64,000 nt of DNA, taken from NCBI RefSeq assembly GCF_017948595.1, contig NZ_JAGFBV010000013.1, forward strand, positions 50,075-114,074, in the 5' to 3' direction. The notes beneath the pieces are model-generated. The model was not told the origin of the DNA and searched no databases. It saw nothing but the letters and a program-made list of their open reading frames with translations. The position numbers and the translations under genes were made by a program. The number at the start of each line of letters is the position of its first letter. Position 1 is the stretch's first letter. Origin of the DNA: Flavobacterium geliluteum (lineage in GTDB: Bacteria; Bacteroidota; Bacteroidia; Flavobacteriales; Flavobacteriaceae). Shown here one piece after another: positions 1 through 8,943 of the stretch.

Positions 1-381
1 GAAAAACGTGAAAAAATAAAAGAATACAAAGTTGCTTTTTTAACGACTGAACTCGAGCTTACTTCAGCAGAAGCTGAAAAATTTTGGCCGATTTATAACG
101 CTTATGATGACAAGCAATTTGAATTGCGCCATGATAAGATGAAAACGTATCTACGCAAATTGAATGACGATACTATTAATTCGATTTCAGAAAAAGAGGC
201 TACTACGCTTCTATCACAAATAGAAAGTACAGATAAAGAATTGTATTTGTTAAAAGAAAAATACATTCAAAGCCTAAAAAAAATACTTTCGGCAAAAAAG
301 ATATTAAAGCTTAAAAAATCGGAAGATGATTTTAATAGAAAATTATTAAAGCAATACAGAGACAAAGCAGGTAAAAATTAA
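1..381 (+). CDS. Partial CDS, Spy/ECF-sigma-sensor-like protein (C-terminal part)
   Basis: The frame is open from base 1, so the start and any signal peptide lie outside the window. The visible 126 residues are highly charged and helical: 'LTTELELTSAEAEKFWPIYN' followed by K/E-rich helices ending KAGKN. The 'LT..EAEKFWPIYN.Y' pattern is typical of Bacteroidota proteins annotated as sensors of ECF-type sigma factors, which resemble periplasmic Spy/CpxP proteins. I infer an envelope-stress or anti-sigma accessory role from that resemblance only. A strong hairpin follows the stop codon. An internal ATG at 124 exists, but the family motif lies upstream of it, so it is not the true start. Confidence 0.6.
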   Translation, partial: EKREKIKEYKVAFLTTELELTSAEAEKFWPIYNAYDDKQFELRHDKMKTYLRKLNDDTINSISEKEATTLLSQIESTDKELYLLKEKYIQSLKKILSAKKILKLKKSEDDFNRKLLKQYRDKAGKN

Positions 382-403
382 TTACCCAAAGAAACAACAG
401 CTG

Positions 404-449
404 AAAGAACCCTATATAATAATACTTACTTTATTATTTAGGGTTCTTT
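404..449. terminator. Bidirectional hairpin terminator
   Basis: AAAGAACCCTA (404-414) pairs perfectly with TAGGGTTCTTT (439-449). It sits between the ends of two convergent genes, with T-rich sequence on both sides, so it probably serves both. Confidence 0.75.
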
Positions 450-482
450 CTATTTAAACTGATGTTATTTTTTATTATTTAA

Positions 483-1556
483 TTAAGGCTCTTGTCTCTT
501 AAAACGAAGTCTAACTACCTTATTGTATCCCGCAGCAATTGCAGTAGTTTTGTTGATAAAACGAATGGTAAAAAGTGAATTATCATTAGAGTATTTTATC
601 CAATTTACTCCTCCGTCCAGTGAGTACATTATTCCTGATTGTCCCACGCAAACTAATTCTTTGGCATTCGTACCCGGCACATATTGTACACAAGAAGCAT
701 ATCCAAATCCTTTGTCCTGAGCTACTAATTGCCAAGTTTGACCACCATCATTGGTTATCGCTTTATTGTCTGTCTTTTTATCCAGATCTTCAAAATCTCC
801 ACCGGCTATAATTCCGTGTTTAGAATCATAAAAATCGGCTGTAAAAATTCCAGCCATTGCTTTTCCTTGTATGATAGGGGTATCGATCACTTTCCATGTT
901 TTTCCTTTATCTCCCGAATAAAAAACACGTGATTTTTTTCCACCAGAAACGATCCATGTATCATCTCCTTTAACTACCACATTTGTATTACTGGCTGCAA
1001 AAGCGCCTTCGCCAACAGCATTTGTTGGTAATTTATCAGACAATAATTTTGCCCAAGTTTCACCACCATCACGGGTTACAATAACCGAAAAAGTATCTTC
1101 TGTTGGATCTCCAATAGCGATTCCTTCATTTTCATTCCAAAATTGCATACTATCGTAAAAAACTTTTGAATGAATTTCCTTGTAAACCAATTTTACTTTT
1201 TGCGTTTTTTTAGAAACCTGATACAATAATCCCGGGTTTGCAACACTTAATAAATAGATATTTTGCGAAGTTTGTGCAATACTTCTAAACTCTAATTTAA
1301 GCGTATCACGATAAATATGCTCCTCAAATCTTGACTTTTTACTCAAATCATAATAACCAAAACGAGAGTTATCTGCTCCATACCATACTTTATCACCATC
1401 AATAGCAATGGCACGAATACTGATTTTATCCTGAAATAAAGTATCTACTTGCATAGATGTAAAACCATAATATAATGCGCGCTTGTTACCATCATTTGCA
1501 GTTCTAAAAGACATTAATAAAACAAAGGCTCCTAGAAACAAAACTAATTTTCTCAT
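483..1556 (-). CDS. Exported BNR/YCF48-like beta-propeller protein
   Basis: The 357-aa protein starts with a hydrophobic signal peptide (residues 1-20, MRKLVLFLGAFVLLMSF) and has regularly spaced Asp-box (BNR) motifs: DGGETW, DKGKTW, DGGQTW and DGGVNW. Such repeats form beta-propellers as in sialidases and the YCF48 assembly factor. Flavobacterial members are often labelled 'oxidoreductase' without biochemical support. I see no sialidase active-site signature, so a binding or assembly role in the envelope is as likely as catalysis. It is a single gene, convergent with the preceding gene across a terminator. Confidence 0.7.
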   Translation of the reverse strand: MRKLVLFLGAFVLLMSFRTANDGNKRALYYGFTSMQVDTLFQDKISIRAIAIDGDKVWYGADNSRFGYYDLSKKSRFEEHIYRDTLKLEFRSIAQTSQNIYLLSVANPGLLYQVSKKTQKVKLVYKEIHSKVFYDSMQFWNENEGIAIGDPTEDTFSVIVTRDGGETWAKLLSDKLPTNAVGEGAFAASNTNVVVKGDDTWIVSGGKKSRVFYSGDKGKTWKVIDTPIIQGKAMAGIFTADFYDSKHGIIAGGDFEDLDKKTDNKAITNDGGQTWQLVAQDKGFGYASCVQYVPGTNAKELVCVGQSGIMYSLDGGVNWIKYSNDNSLFTIRFINKTTAIAAGYNKVVRLRFKRQEP

Positions 1557-1671
1557 ACAGATTTTTTTTTTGCGCTAAAATACAATTATTTATAAGATAT
1601 GAAAAGCTTTCGCTTTTTTTCTGGCACAGTAATTGGATATCTCAGAATATTAATCTTAAAAATGATTTGCC

Positions 1672-2901
1672 ATGAAAACCAATCTACTTTTAATAGCAAT
1701 GCTAACTTTGGGTTTTAGCACTTTTCAAGTTCAGGCTCAAACAACTGTTTATGCAAAAAATTCAGATATAAGCGATAATTTAGATCTAAGAGCTGTTGCT
1801 TCTATTTTTGGAGAATCGAATAACTTACAAGATTTTGAGAGACGTTTAAACGATCCAAAATATCAAATTTCGAATCTTGATTTAAATGATGACAACGATG
1901 TTGATTATTTACGTGTAATAGAATCTGTAGAAAACAGAACGCACGTTGTTATAATTCAGGCGGTATTAGACAGAGATGTTTACCAAGACATTGCAACAAT
2001 TGATGTTGAAAGAGACAATTACAACAAAGTAAGCGTACAGGTGGTAGGAAACTCTTATTTATATGGAGACAATTATATTTATGAGCCAGTTTACCATGTA
2101 TCTCCAGTAATTTACACATCGTTTTGGGTAAATAATTACAGACCTTATTACTCTAGCTGCACATGGAATGTTTATCCTACCTATTACTATGCATGGAGAC
2201 CTTACCCTATTTACAGATACAGAAGAAACATCAATGTTTGTATTAATGTAAGCAACAATTATAACTATGTAAACTATAGAAGAAGCTATAGAGCTCCTGC
2301 CATCTGTGAAACAAGACGTGCTTATGGGTACGAAAAAATGCGTCCTAATCATAGTTTTTCGCAAAGAAATTCAAATGTAAACAACAGATACGAATTAGAT
2401 CAAAGACGTGTTGCAAGTAGAGAATCCAGCAGAAGCAATGGTGTTTACACTAATGCTAACAGATCAAACGAAGGAAGATCTTCATCTTTAGATAATAAAA
2501 ATAGAAATTACACCGAAAATAGAGGATCATCAAACAAAAATTATAATACAGAGCGAGTTGCATACAATAGAGATAATACTGTAAAAGCAGCTACTCCCGC
2601 AAGAGTTGAAAGTACAAGAAGACCAGAATCTCAAAGAAGCTACGGCGAGAATAATATGAGTTCTTCAAGGGGAAGTTCAGAAAGCAGAAATAATTCTAAT
2701 AGAGTTGCTACTGAGCAAAGAGCAGCAGAGCCACAAAGAAATTATTCTCAAAACAGAAGCAACTCAGAAAACAGAAACAGCACTTCGAGACCGCAAGCTA
2801 CTCAACGCTCCGAAGCTCCGAGAGCCAATCAGGAAGCAAGGGGTAATCAAGGCTCCAGAGAAAGTTCTTCCTCTTCTAGAAGTGGTGGCAGAAGAATTTA
2901 A
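1672..2901 (+). CDS. Secreted hypothetical protein with Ser/Arg/Asn-rich C-terminal half
   Basis: The 409-aa protein has a signal peptide ending near 'FQVQAQT'. A folded-looking N-terminal domain (about residues 25-140) contains an acidic 'DLNDDNDVDYLRV' stretch. A Tyr/Pro/Trp-rich segment follows (about 140-200), then a long disordered tail dominated by Ser, Arg, Asn and Gln. The N-terminal part resembles flavobacterial uncharacterised periplasmic proteins. The tail composition suggests surface or nucleic-acid contacts, but I cannot assign a function. A strong terminator follows the stop codon. Confidence 0.65.
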   Translation: MKTNLLLIAMLTLGFSTFQVQAQTTVYAKNSDISDNLDLRAVASIFGESNNLQDFERRLNDPKYQISNLDLNDDNDVDYLRVIESVENRTHVVIIQAVLDRDVYQDIATIDVERDNYNKVSVQVVGNSYLYGDNYIYEPVYHVSPVIYTSFWVNNYRPYYSSCTWNVYPTYYYAWRPYPIYRYRRNINVCINVSNNYNYVNYRRSYRAPAICETRRAYGYEKMRPNHSFSQRNSNVNNRYELDQRRVASRESSRSNGVYTNANRSNEGRSSSLDNKNRNYTENRGSSNKNYNTERVAYNRDNTVKAATPARVESTRRPESQRSYGENNMSSSRGSSESRNNSNRVATEQRAAEPQRNYSQNRSNSENRNSTSRPQATQRSEAPRANQEARGNQGSRESSSSSRSGGRRI

Positions 2902-2923
2902 ATTAAGAGAATTCACGATAACT

Positions 2924-2953
2924 AAAAAGCACAATTTTACGATTGTGCTTTTT
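2924..2953 (+). terminator. Rho-independent terminator
   Basis: AAAAAGCACAAT (2924-2935) and ATTGTGCTTTTT (2942-2953) form a 12-bp stem with a 6-nt loop followed by more T residues, just after the preceding stop codon. Confidence 0.85.
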
Positions 2954-2972
2954 TTTATCTTTTTAATTATAA

Positions 2973-3005
2973 TTGACGTTAATTTATTTTAAAACAGTAA
3001 ATTTG
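2973..3005 (+). promoter_or_regulatory. Bacteroidota-type promoter of kup
   Basis: TTG at 2973-2975 and TAAATTTG at 2998-3005 are separated by 22 nt, matching the flavobacterial TTG-N(17-23)-TAnnTTTG consensus. The ATG at 3030 lies 25 nt downstream. The same TTG could be mistaken for a start codon of the downstream frame. Confidence 0.65.
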
Positions 3006-3029
3006 CAACCGTCTTTTATAAAAACATAC

Positions 3030-4994
3030 ATGAGCGCATCACATAAAAACTTACATAGTAAGTTGTCTGTAGGAGGTTTATTGATCACATTAGGAATTAT
3101 TTACGGAGATATTGGTACTTCTCCTTTATATGTAATGAAAGCCATACTTGGTGAACATACCATTGATGCAGATATCGTTTTAGGGGGTATCTCCTGCGTT
3201 TTTTGGACATTAACTTTACAAACTACCATAAAGTATGTTCTTATCACTTTAAGCGCTGACAACCATGGCGAAGGAGGGATCTTTGCTTTGTATGCTTTGG
3301 TAAAAAAAACAAAAATTCAGTGGCTCATTGTGCCCGCCATTATTGGAGGAAGTGCCTTATTAGCTGATGGAATTATAACACCGCCGATTTCGGTTTCGTC
3401 CGCCGTAGAAGGAATAAAAACCTACTATCCGGAGATAAACACGATCCCGATCGTTATCGGAATTTTGTTCGTTTTATTTACTATACAACAATTTGGGACC
3501 AAATTAGTTGGAAAATTCTTTGCTCCGATGATGCTCATCTGGTTCGCCATGTTAGGTACGCTAGGAATAATTCAAATCTTAGATCACCCTGAAGTAATAA
3601 AAGCAATCAACCCTTATTATGCTTATCACTTATTACAAATACATCCGGATGGTTTTTTTGTACTTGGCTTTGTGTTTTTGTGTACAACGGGAGCAGAAGC
3701 TTTGTATTCGGATATGGGACATTGCGGACGCAAAAACATCAGAATTAGTTGGATTTTCGTCAAGATAACTTTGGTTTTAAATTATTTTGGACAAGCAGCT
3801 TATCTAATAAATAATGAAGGTCAAACACTTAAAGGTTTAGGTGGTGAAAACGGAAACCCATTCTACCTAATCATGCCAGATTGGTTTCAGCCGGCGGGTA
3901 TTGTTATCGCTACTTTGGCTGCTGTTATTGCTTCTCAAGCACTTATTAGCGGTTCGTTTACTTTGATAAATGAAGCGATGCGACTAAACTTCTGGCCAAA
4001 AGTAAAAATCAAATACCCTACAGAAGTCAAAGGTCAATTGTACATTCCGTCAATCAACTGGTTGTTGTTTTTTGGTTGTGTTGGAATCGTTTTACATTTT
4101 GAAAAATCAAGTAATATGGAGCATGCCTATGGTCTTGCAATCGTATTGTGCATGATCATGACAACCATCTTACTCAATTATTATTTAATCATGAAAAGAG
4201 TAAAACTCTATTTTATGATTCCGCTGATTACTATTTATTTAATAATTGAATTTAGCTTTTTGATTGCCAACATTACAAAATTTAGCGAAGGCGGATATGT
4301 TACTTTAATTATTGCCGTTCTGTTAATTTCTGTAATGACTACTTGGTATTTAGCTAAAAAAATTAACAAAAGTTACACCAAAATTGTCAAGATTGACGAT
4401 TATAAAAAGGTGTTAATGGAATTGAGTCAGGACTTAACGATTCCAAAATATGCTACCCATTTAGTATACATGACTAATGCTAATCGTGTAGATGAATTAG
4501 AGCAAAAAGTAATGTATTCTATTTTGCAAAAGCGACCAAAAAGAGCCGATATTTATTGGTTTGTACACGTAAATATTTTGACAGAGCCATATAAAACGCA
4601 ATATAAAGTTACCGAAATAGTAAAAGATGATATTTATAGAATCGATTTTAATCTCGGATTTAGAGAACCTACCAAAATCAATTTAATGTTTCGTGAAGTG
4701 ATTCGAGATATGGTAAAACGAGGAGAAGTAGATATTACCAGCCGTTATGAATCATTAAACAAAAACAATATTATTGGCGACTTTAAATTTGTATTATCAG
4801 AAAAATTCCTTTCGAATGATAGTGATTTAAAATGGCATGAGAATATTATCATGAACTCTTATTTCTTCATCAAGAAACTAAGTTTGTCTGAAGAAAGAGC
4901 TTTTGGTCTGGACAGCAGCTCTGTAAAAATAGAGAAATTCCCGATGGTGCTTCATGCTCCCGAAAACATTGGATTAACTCGAATAATAAAATAA
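3030..4994 (+). CDS. kup: KUP/HAK/KT family potassium uptake permease
   Basis: A 654-aa integral inner-membrane K+ transporter. The KUP family signature GDIGTSPLYV lies near the N-terminus, followed by about 12 hydrophobic segments and a soluble C-terminal domain of roughly 190 residues, as usual for Kup. The ATG at 3030 (MSASHKN) is chosen because a promoter ends at 3005. The in-frame TTG at 2973 is the -33 element of that promoter and cannot be translated from it. Flanking terminators make this a single-gene unit. Confidence 0.93.
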   Translation: MSASHKNLHSKLSVGGLLITLGIIYGDIGTSPLYVMKAILGEHTIDADIVLGGISCVFWTLTLQTTIKYVLITLSADNHGEGGIFALYALVKKTKIQWLIVPAIIGGSALLADGIITPPISVSSAVEGIKTYYPEINTIPIVIGILFVLFTIQQFGTKLVGKFFAPMMLIWFAMLGTLGIIQILDHPEVIKAINPYYAYHLLQIHPDGFFVLGFVFLCTTGAEALYSDMGHCGRKNIRISWIFVKITLVLNYFGQAAYLINNEGQTLKGLGGENGNPFYLIMPDWFQPAGIVIATLAAVIASQALISGSFTLINEAMRLNFWPKVKIKYPTEVKGQLYIPSINWLLFFGCVGIVLHFEKSSNMEHAYGLAIVLCMIMTTILLNYYLIMKRVKLYFMIPLITIYLIIEFSFLIANITKFSEGGYVTLIIAVLLISVMTTWYLAKKINKSYTKIVKIDDYKKVLMELSQDLTIPKYATHLVYMTNANRVDELEQKVMYSILQKRPKRADIYWFVHVNILTEPYKTQYKVTEIVKDDIYRIDFNLGFREPTKINLMFREVIRDMVKRGEVDITSRYESLNKNNIIGDFKFVLSEKFLSNDSDLKWHENIIMNSYFFIKKLSLSEERAFGLDSSSVKIEKFPMVLHAPENIGLTRIIK

Positions 4995-5015
4995 AAATTC
5001 TTTTAAAATACATTC

Positions 5016-5050
5016 AAAAACACTCATTTAGTTACTATCTGAGTGTTTTT
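5016..5050 (+). terminator. Rho-independent terminator of kup
   Basis: AAAAACACTCA (5016-5026) pairs with TGAGTGTTTTT (5040-5050), a perfect 11-bp stem followed by TTTC-rich sequence. Confidence 0.85.
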
Positions 5051-5115
5051 TTTCTTTTTATTGAAGGTCAAAATAACATTCAAAATTAAAAATTTAACTT
5101 TCAATCAATTAATAG

Positions 5116-5123
5116 TACCTTTG
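5116..5123 (+). promoter_or_regulatory. -7 promoter box of the RsmB-like gene
   Basis: TACCTTTG matches TAnnTTTG and lies 17 nt before the ATG at 5141. No good TTG -33 element is seen at the usual distance. Confidence 0.5.
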
Positions 5124-5140
5124 CAAATCAAATAATTAAA

Positions 5141-6355
5141 ATGAGATTACACAGAAATTTAGTTTATACTACCATCGATTCTTTGAACGCAATTTTCAAT
5201 GAAGGAGAATATGCAGACAAAGTGGTAGCAAGAGCCTTAAAAAAAGACAAACGTTGGGGAAGTTCTGACAGGAAGTTTGTTGCTGAAACCATATACGAAG
5301 TTGTTCGTTGGAAACGATTATATGCAGAAATTGCCGAAGTAAAAGAACCTTTTGACAGAGACAATCTTTGGAGAATGTTTTCTGTTTGGGCAGTTTTAAG
5401 AGGATATCCTATCCCAGATTGGAGACAATTGGAAGGAACGCCAGAGCGAAAAATAAAAGGACGTTTTGACGAACTTTCTAAAATTAGAGCATTAAAAGAA
5501 TCCATTCCGGACTGGATGGACGAATTGGGCGTAAAGGAACTTGGCGAAAAAGTATGGGCAAAAGAAATTGCTGCTCAAAACCAACCTGCCAAAGTTATTT
5601 TAAGAACCAACACGCTTAAAGGAACCAAAGAAAACCTTAGAAACACCTTGATGGATTTAAATATCGAAACCGAATATTTAAACGATCAACCTGAAGCTTT
5701 GGTTCTGAAAGAAAGAGCCAATGTGTTTTTGACAGACGCTTTTAAACAAGGACTTTTTGAGGTACAAGATGCCAACTCACAATTGGTAGCTGGTTTTCTT
5801 GATGTAAAACCAGGAATGCGAGTTGTAGATACGTGTGCAGGTGCAGGAGGAAAAACATTGCATATTGCATCTTTGATGGAAAACAAAGGACAACTAATTG
5901 CAATGGATTTGTACGAAAGCAAATTGAAGCAACTTAAATTAAGAGCGAAGAGAAACGGCGCTTTCAATATAGAATACCGCATTATCGACAGTACAAAAGT
6001 GATCAAAAAATTGCACGAAAAAGCAGACCGTGTTTTGATTGACGCACCTTGTAGTGGTTTGGGAGTACTAAAAAGAAATCCTGACGCTAAGTGGAAATTG
6101 CAACCGGAGTTTATTGATAACATTCGAAAAGTACAAAGTGAAGTTTTGGAAAGCTATTCTAAAATTGTAAAACCAGGCGGAAAATTAGTATATGCAACTT
6201 GCTCTGTTTTGCCTTCTGAAAATCAGGAACAAGTAGAAAAATTTCTAAAAACAGAAATTGGACAACAGTTTAATTTTATCAAAGACAGAAAAATTTTGGC
6301 TTCAGAATCAGGTTTTGATGGTTTTTACATGGCGCTTTTAGAAAGAAAAGAATAA
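5141..6355 (+). CDS. RsmB/NOP-family RNA (cytosine-5) methyltransferase
   Basis: The 404-aa enzyme transfers a methyl group from S-adenosylmethionine to C5 of a cytosine, most likely in rRNA. The SAM-binding motif 'VVDTCAGAGGKT' lies at about residue 228, the motif IV catalytic region 'DAPCSGLG' near 300 and the motif VI Cys in 'YATCSVLPSENQ' near 350. Both catalytic cysteines of the Nop2/Fmu family are therefore present. The N-terminal 150 residues may form the RNA-binding part. It is a single gene with its own -7 box and a very strong terminator. Confidence 0.88.
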   Translation: MRLHRNLVYTTIDSLNAIFNEGEYADKVVARALKKDKRWGSSDRKFVAETIYEVVRWKRLYAEIAEVKEPFDRDNLWRMFSVWAVLRGYPIPDWRQLEGTPERKIKGRFDELSKIRALKESIPDWMDELGVKELGEKVWAKEIAAQNQPAKVILRTNTLKGTKENLRNTLMDLNIETEYLNDQPEALVLKERANVFLTDAFKQGLFEVQDANSQLVAGFLDVKPGMRVVDTCAGAGGKTLHIASLMENKGQLIAMDLYESKLKQLKLRAKRNGAFNIEYRIIDSTKVIKKLHEKADRVLIDAPCSGLGVLKRNPDAKWKLQPEFIDNIRKVQSEVLESYSKIVKPGGKLVYATCSVLPSENQEQVEKFLKTEIGQQFNFIKDRKILASESGFDGFYMALLERKE

Positions 6356-6375
6356 ATTTTAAATTCTAAAACAAT

Positions 6376-6416
6376 AAAATCCAAATTCCAACACTAAAAC
6401 TTGGAATTTGGATTTT
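6376..6416. terminator. Bidirectional terminator between convergent genes
   Basis: A perfect 16-bp stem (6376-6391 with 6401-6416, loop 9 nt) has A- and T-runs at the two outer ends. It sits between the methylase gene and the convergent menE. Confidence 0.88.
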
Positions 6417-6422
6417 TGTTTT

Positions 6423-7466
6423 TTAGGATTCTAAACTTGGCTTTCGGAGCATTTTGCCGTTTCCTGTTTCTTTAAATTTAGGTACAAAAACAATTTCTTT
6501 GGGTTTTTCAAATTTGCCTAAAAAATCAAAGAAATCTGACACAAACTCTTGTTTTTCACCTTCAATGACTAAAATTAATTTTTCGCCCAAAGCGATATCC
6601 GGAACTCCTGTTACAAAAAATCGTGCATTTATTTTTCCTGTCAGTTTTGCTTCAATTTGTTCGGGAATCAATTTTACACCGCCACTATTAATAACGTTAT
6701 CTATTCGGCCAATAAAAACAAATTGGCGGTCGTTTATAAGTTCAACCAAATCATTAGTAACGATAGGATCAGCAGATACGGAAGGCAAATAAATCACCAG
6801 ACATTCTCTTTCGTCCTTTGCAATTTTTACGTTTGGCAAAACAGAGAAAACCTTCTCTCCTACTCGCTTGGCGGCAATATGAGTAATTGTCTCGGTCATG
6901 CCATACGTTTCGTAAACTTCCGTTTTTAGAGGTAATAATTTTTCTTCTAGAGAAGCATCCATTTTTGTGCCTCCTACGATTAGTTTCTTTACATTTATTA
7001 ATTGTTTTATACTATTTTGAACCTGTAAAGGTACCATAGCCACAAAATCGTATTTTACTGTATTTCTAGCCAAAGGCTCAAGACTTGGTTCTACGATGTC
7101 TATTTCGAGACCGAGAATTAAACTTCGCACAAGCATCATTTTTCCCGCAATAAATTTTACCGGAAGACACAATAACGCCTTATCACCCGGGCTTAAATCA
7201 AAAAAATCACCCGTTGCCAGAGCCGAATGAATCATGGCTTGTTTTTGAAGCCTTACTTCCTTCGGAAGCCCTGTAGACCCAGATGTCGTCATTTCAATAT
7301 ACTCTTTATTATCAAACCAATCCAGCAAAAATTCGCCAATTGCTTTTTCGTAAAGATCGCCTTCTTTAATATAACTGTAGGCAATGTTCCCGAGTTCTTT
7401 AGCATTAAAATGATGACCATTTAATTTAAAAAAATTATGTACGTTGTGGTGTATTAAGTTTGACAT
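6423..7466 (-). CDS. menE: AMP-binding enzyme, probable o-succinylbenzoate-CoA ligase
   Basis: A 347-aa, short member of the acyl-adenylate family. The P-loop 'TTSGSTGLPKE' is at about residues 58-68, 'YGMTET' near 187 and the C-terminal 'GRIDNVINSGGVKL' hinge near 253. MenE activates o-succinylbenzoate as its CoA thioester in menaquinone synthesis. Flavobacterial MenE proteins are similarly compact, lacking much of the usual N-terminal domain. It lies 4 nt downstream of a CPBP protease gene on the same strand, so the two are probably co-transcribed. The substrate assignment rests on size and genus context, not on a diagnostic residue. Confidence 0.75.
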   Translation of the reverse strand: MSNLIHHNVHNFFKLNGHHFNAKELGNIAYSYIKEGDLYEKAIGEFLLDWFDNKEYIEMTTSGSTGLPKEVRLQKQAMIHSALATGDFFDLSPGDKALLCLPVKFIAGKMMLVRSLILGLEIDIVEPSLEPLARNTVKYDFVAMVPLQVQNSIKQLINVKKLIVGGTKMDASLEEKLLPLKTEVYETYGMTETITHIAAKRVGEKVFSVLPNVKIAKDERECLVIYLPSVSADPIVTNDLVELINDRQFVFIGRIDNVINSGGVKLIPEQIEAKLTGKINARFFVTGVPDIALGEKLILVIEGEKQEFVSDFFDFLGKFEKPKEIVFVPKFKETGNGKMLRKPSLES

Positions 7467-7470
7467 AGCG

Positions 7471-8406
7471 CTATTGATTTGATGATTCTACAACATTTAT
7501 TTTTCCCGTTAATCTTTGTTTCCAGTCGCTCCATTTGTATTTTTTTGAAAAAATATAAAGCAAAATAGGATATACTATCACCACCGGCAAAATCACATCA
7601 AAACCAGCGGAAGGTTCAGACAAATCTCTAAAAATAGAATGCGTCTGAAAAACTGACCAATCTGATGTAACCAGTAATGCTCCCGTTAGGTTGTTGGCAG
7701 CATGAAAACCAAGTGCCAACTCTATACCTTCGTCCATTAAGGTAATGATACCCAATAAAAAACCGGTCCCGATATAATAAATCATGACAATGCTTCCCAT
7801 TTTGGTAACTTCTGGATTGAACCAATGCATCGAACCAAAAATAAGTGAAGTCATAACTAAAGGAAACCATTTATTATGCGCCAAATTGGCAAATCCCTGC
7901 ATCAAATATCCTCTAAAAATATATTCTTCTGTACTGGTTTGTATCGGAATAAAAATTACTCCGATAAAACATAATATCAAAAAAGGCTCCCATTTAAAAT
8001 TACTGATAAACTTGTCTGGCGCATTAAAATAAAGAATAAAAAAACTTACTACGGAAAAAGTTGCCCACAACGCAAAGGAGAAAAAAACACGTTTCCAATC
8101 TATTTTTTTTCGAGAAGTGGTAATAGACAACAACGTTTGACTGTGCCAATATTTTACGACAAAAAATACTCCTGCAAAAGCAAAAACGAACGAGAGCATG
8201 ACTAAAAACAACGTAAGATTGGGCTCAAAAACTTTCATTATAACAGCATTTTCGCTGGGAAAATCCTGTTTGTTTATATAACTTTTATAAAGAACCGCTA
8301 CTGAAAACGGTATTTGGCCGATAAATGAAGCCGCAATTATAAATACCGAGCCAATCAGATATTTCCAAAATTTATTCTCTGGTGAAATTCCTTGTTCTAA
8401 AAACAT
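7471..8406 (-). CDS. CPBP-family intramembrane metalloprotease
   Basis: A 311-aa membrane protein with about eight hydrophobic segments. It carries the three CPBP (Abi/CAAX) motifs in order: EEYIFRG (Glu-Glu-x3-Arg), 'FGSMHWFN' (Phe-x3-His) and 'GFHAANN' (His-x3-Asn). These residues bind the catalytic metal within the membrane in CAAX-type proteases. The substrate is unknown; in bacteria some act in peptide maturation or self-immunity. It is first in a two-gene unit with menE (4-nt gap). Confidence 0.85.
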   Translation of the reverse strand: MFLEQGISPENKFWKYLIGSVFIIAASFIGQIPFSVAVLYKSYINKQDFPSENAVIMKVFEPNLTLFLVMLSFVFAFAGVFFVVKYWHSQTLLSITTSRKKIDWKRVFFSFALWATFSVVSFFILYFNAPDKFISNFKWEPFLILCFIGVIFIPIQTSTEEYIFRGYLMQGFANLAHNKWFPLVMTSLIFGSMHWFNPEVTKMGSIVMIYYIGTGFLLGIITLMDEGIELALGFHAANNLTGALLVTSDWSVFQTHSIFRDLSEPSAGFDVILPVVIVYPILLYIFSKKYKWSDWKQRLTGKINVVESSNQ

Positions 8407-8521
8407 ACATTTGAAAGTTTAAAAAATGAGAGTTTAGTTGTACAACTAATAATTATTTTGGGGAATGCTAAAATACTTATTTTTTATTTTAACTACCTTT
8501 ATATCCTCTAAAAATACAAAA

Positions 8522-8866
8522 ATGATACAAATTTATCATAATCCACGTTGTGGAAAATCTAGAAATTGTCTTGCTTTTATTGAGCAAAGCAATCAACCGT
8601 ACGAAATTATTCCGTATCTCATTGAAAATCCATCTTTTGAGGATTTAAAAATTATACTCGAAAAATTAAATATAAAACCAATTCAATTGATTCGAATTAA
8701 AGAGAAAATATGGATCGAAAACTATAAAAGCAAAAACTTACAAGACAACGAAATCATTCAGGCAATGGTCGATCATCCTATTTTAATCGAAAGACCCATT
8801 GTAGTAAAAGATAAAAAAGCCATTATTGGTAGAGATTTAGATGAGGTTGCTTCTTTTTTAGAATAA
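8522..8866 (+). CDS. arsC: ArsC/Spx-family reductase, arsenate reductase (glutaredoxin)-like
   Basis: A 114-aa thioredoxin-fold protein starting MIQIYHNPRCGKSRNC, with the single catalytic Cys of the ArsC family in 'NPRCGKSRN' and the family Arg in 'LIERPIVVKDKKAIIGR'. The length is normal for plasmid-type ArsC. I take the ATG at 8522. An upstream in-frame ATG at 8465 would add a non-conserved hydrophobic leader. No arsenic-resistance partner (arsB/acr3, arsR) is nearby, so a general redox role cannot be excluded. Confidence 0.8.
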   Translation: MIQIYHNPRCGKSRNCLAFIEQSNQPYEIIPYLIENPSFEDLKIILEKLNIKPIQLIRIKEKIWIENYKSKNLQDNEIIQAMVDHPILIERPIVVKDKKAIIGRDLDEVASFLE

Positions 8867-8920
8867 TTGTAAAGAATAATATTAACATATTTTTGTGATT
8901 CTTATCATTAAACCAAAAGG

Positions 8921-8928
8921 TACATTTG
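8921..8928 (+). promoter_or_regulatory. -7 promoter box of the TonB-type receptor gene
   Basis: TACATTTG matches TAnnTTTG and lies 15 nt before the first ATG. A TTTG at 8892-8895 could be the -33 element, though the spacing (25 nt) is slightly long. Confidence 0.5.
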
Positions 8929-8943
8929 CAGTCTAAAGACTGA

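Noticed and set aside
8522..8866. Arsenic-resistance operon
   Set aside because: Only an ArsC-like gene is present; no arsR, arsB or acr3 lies nearby.
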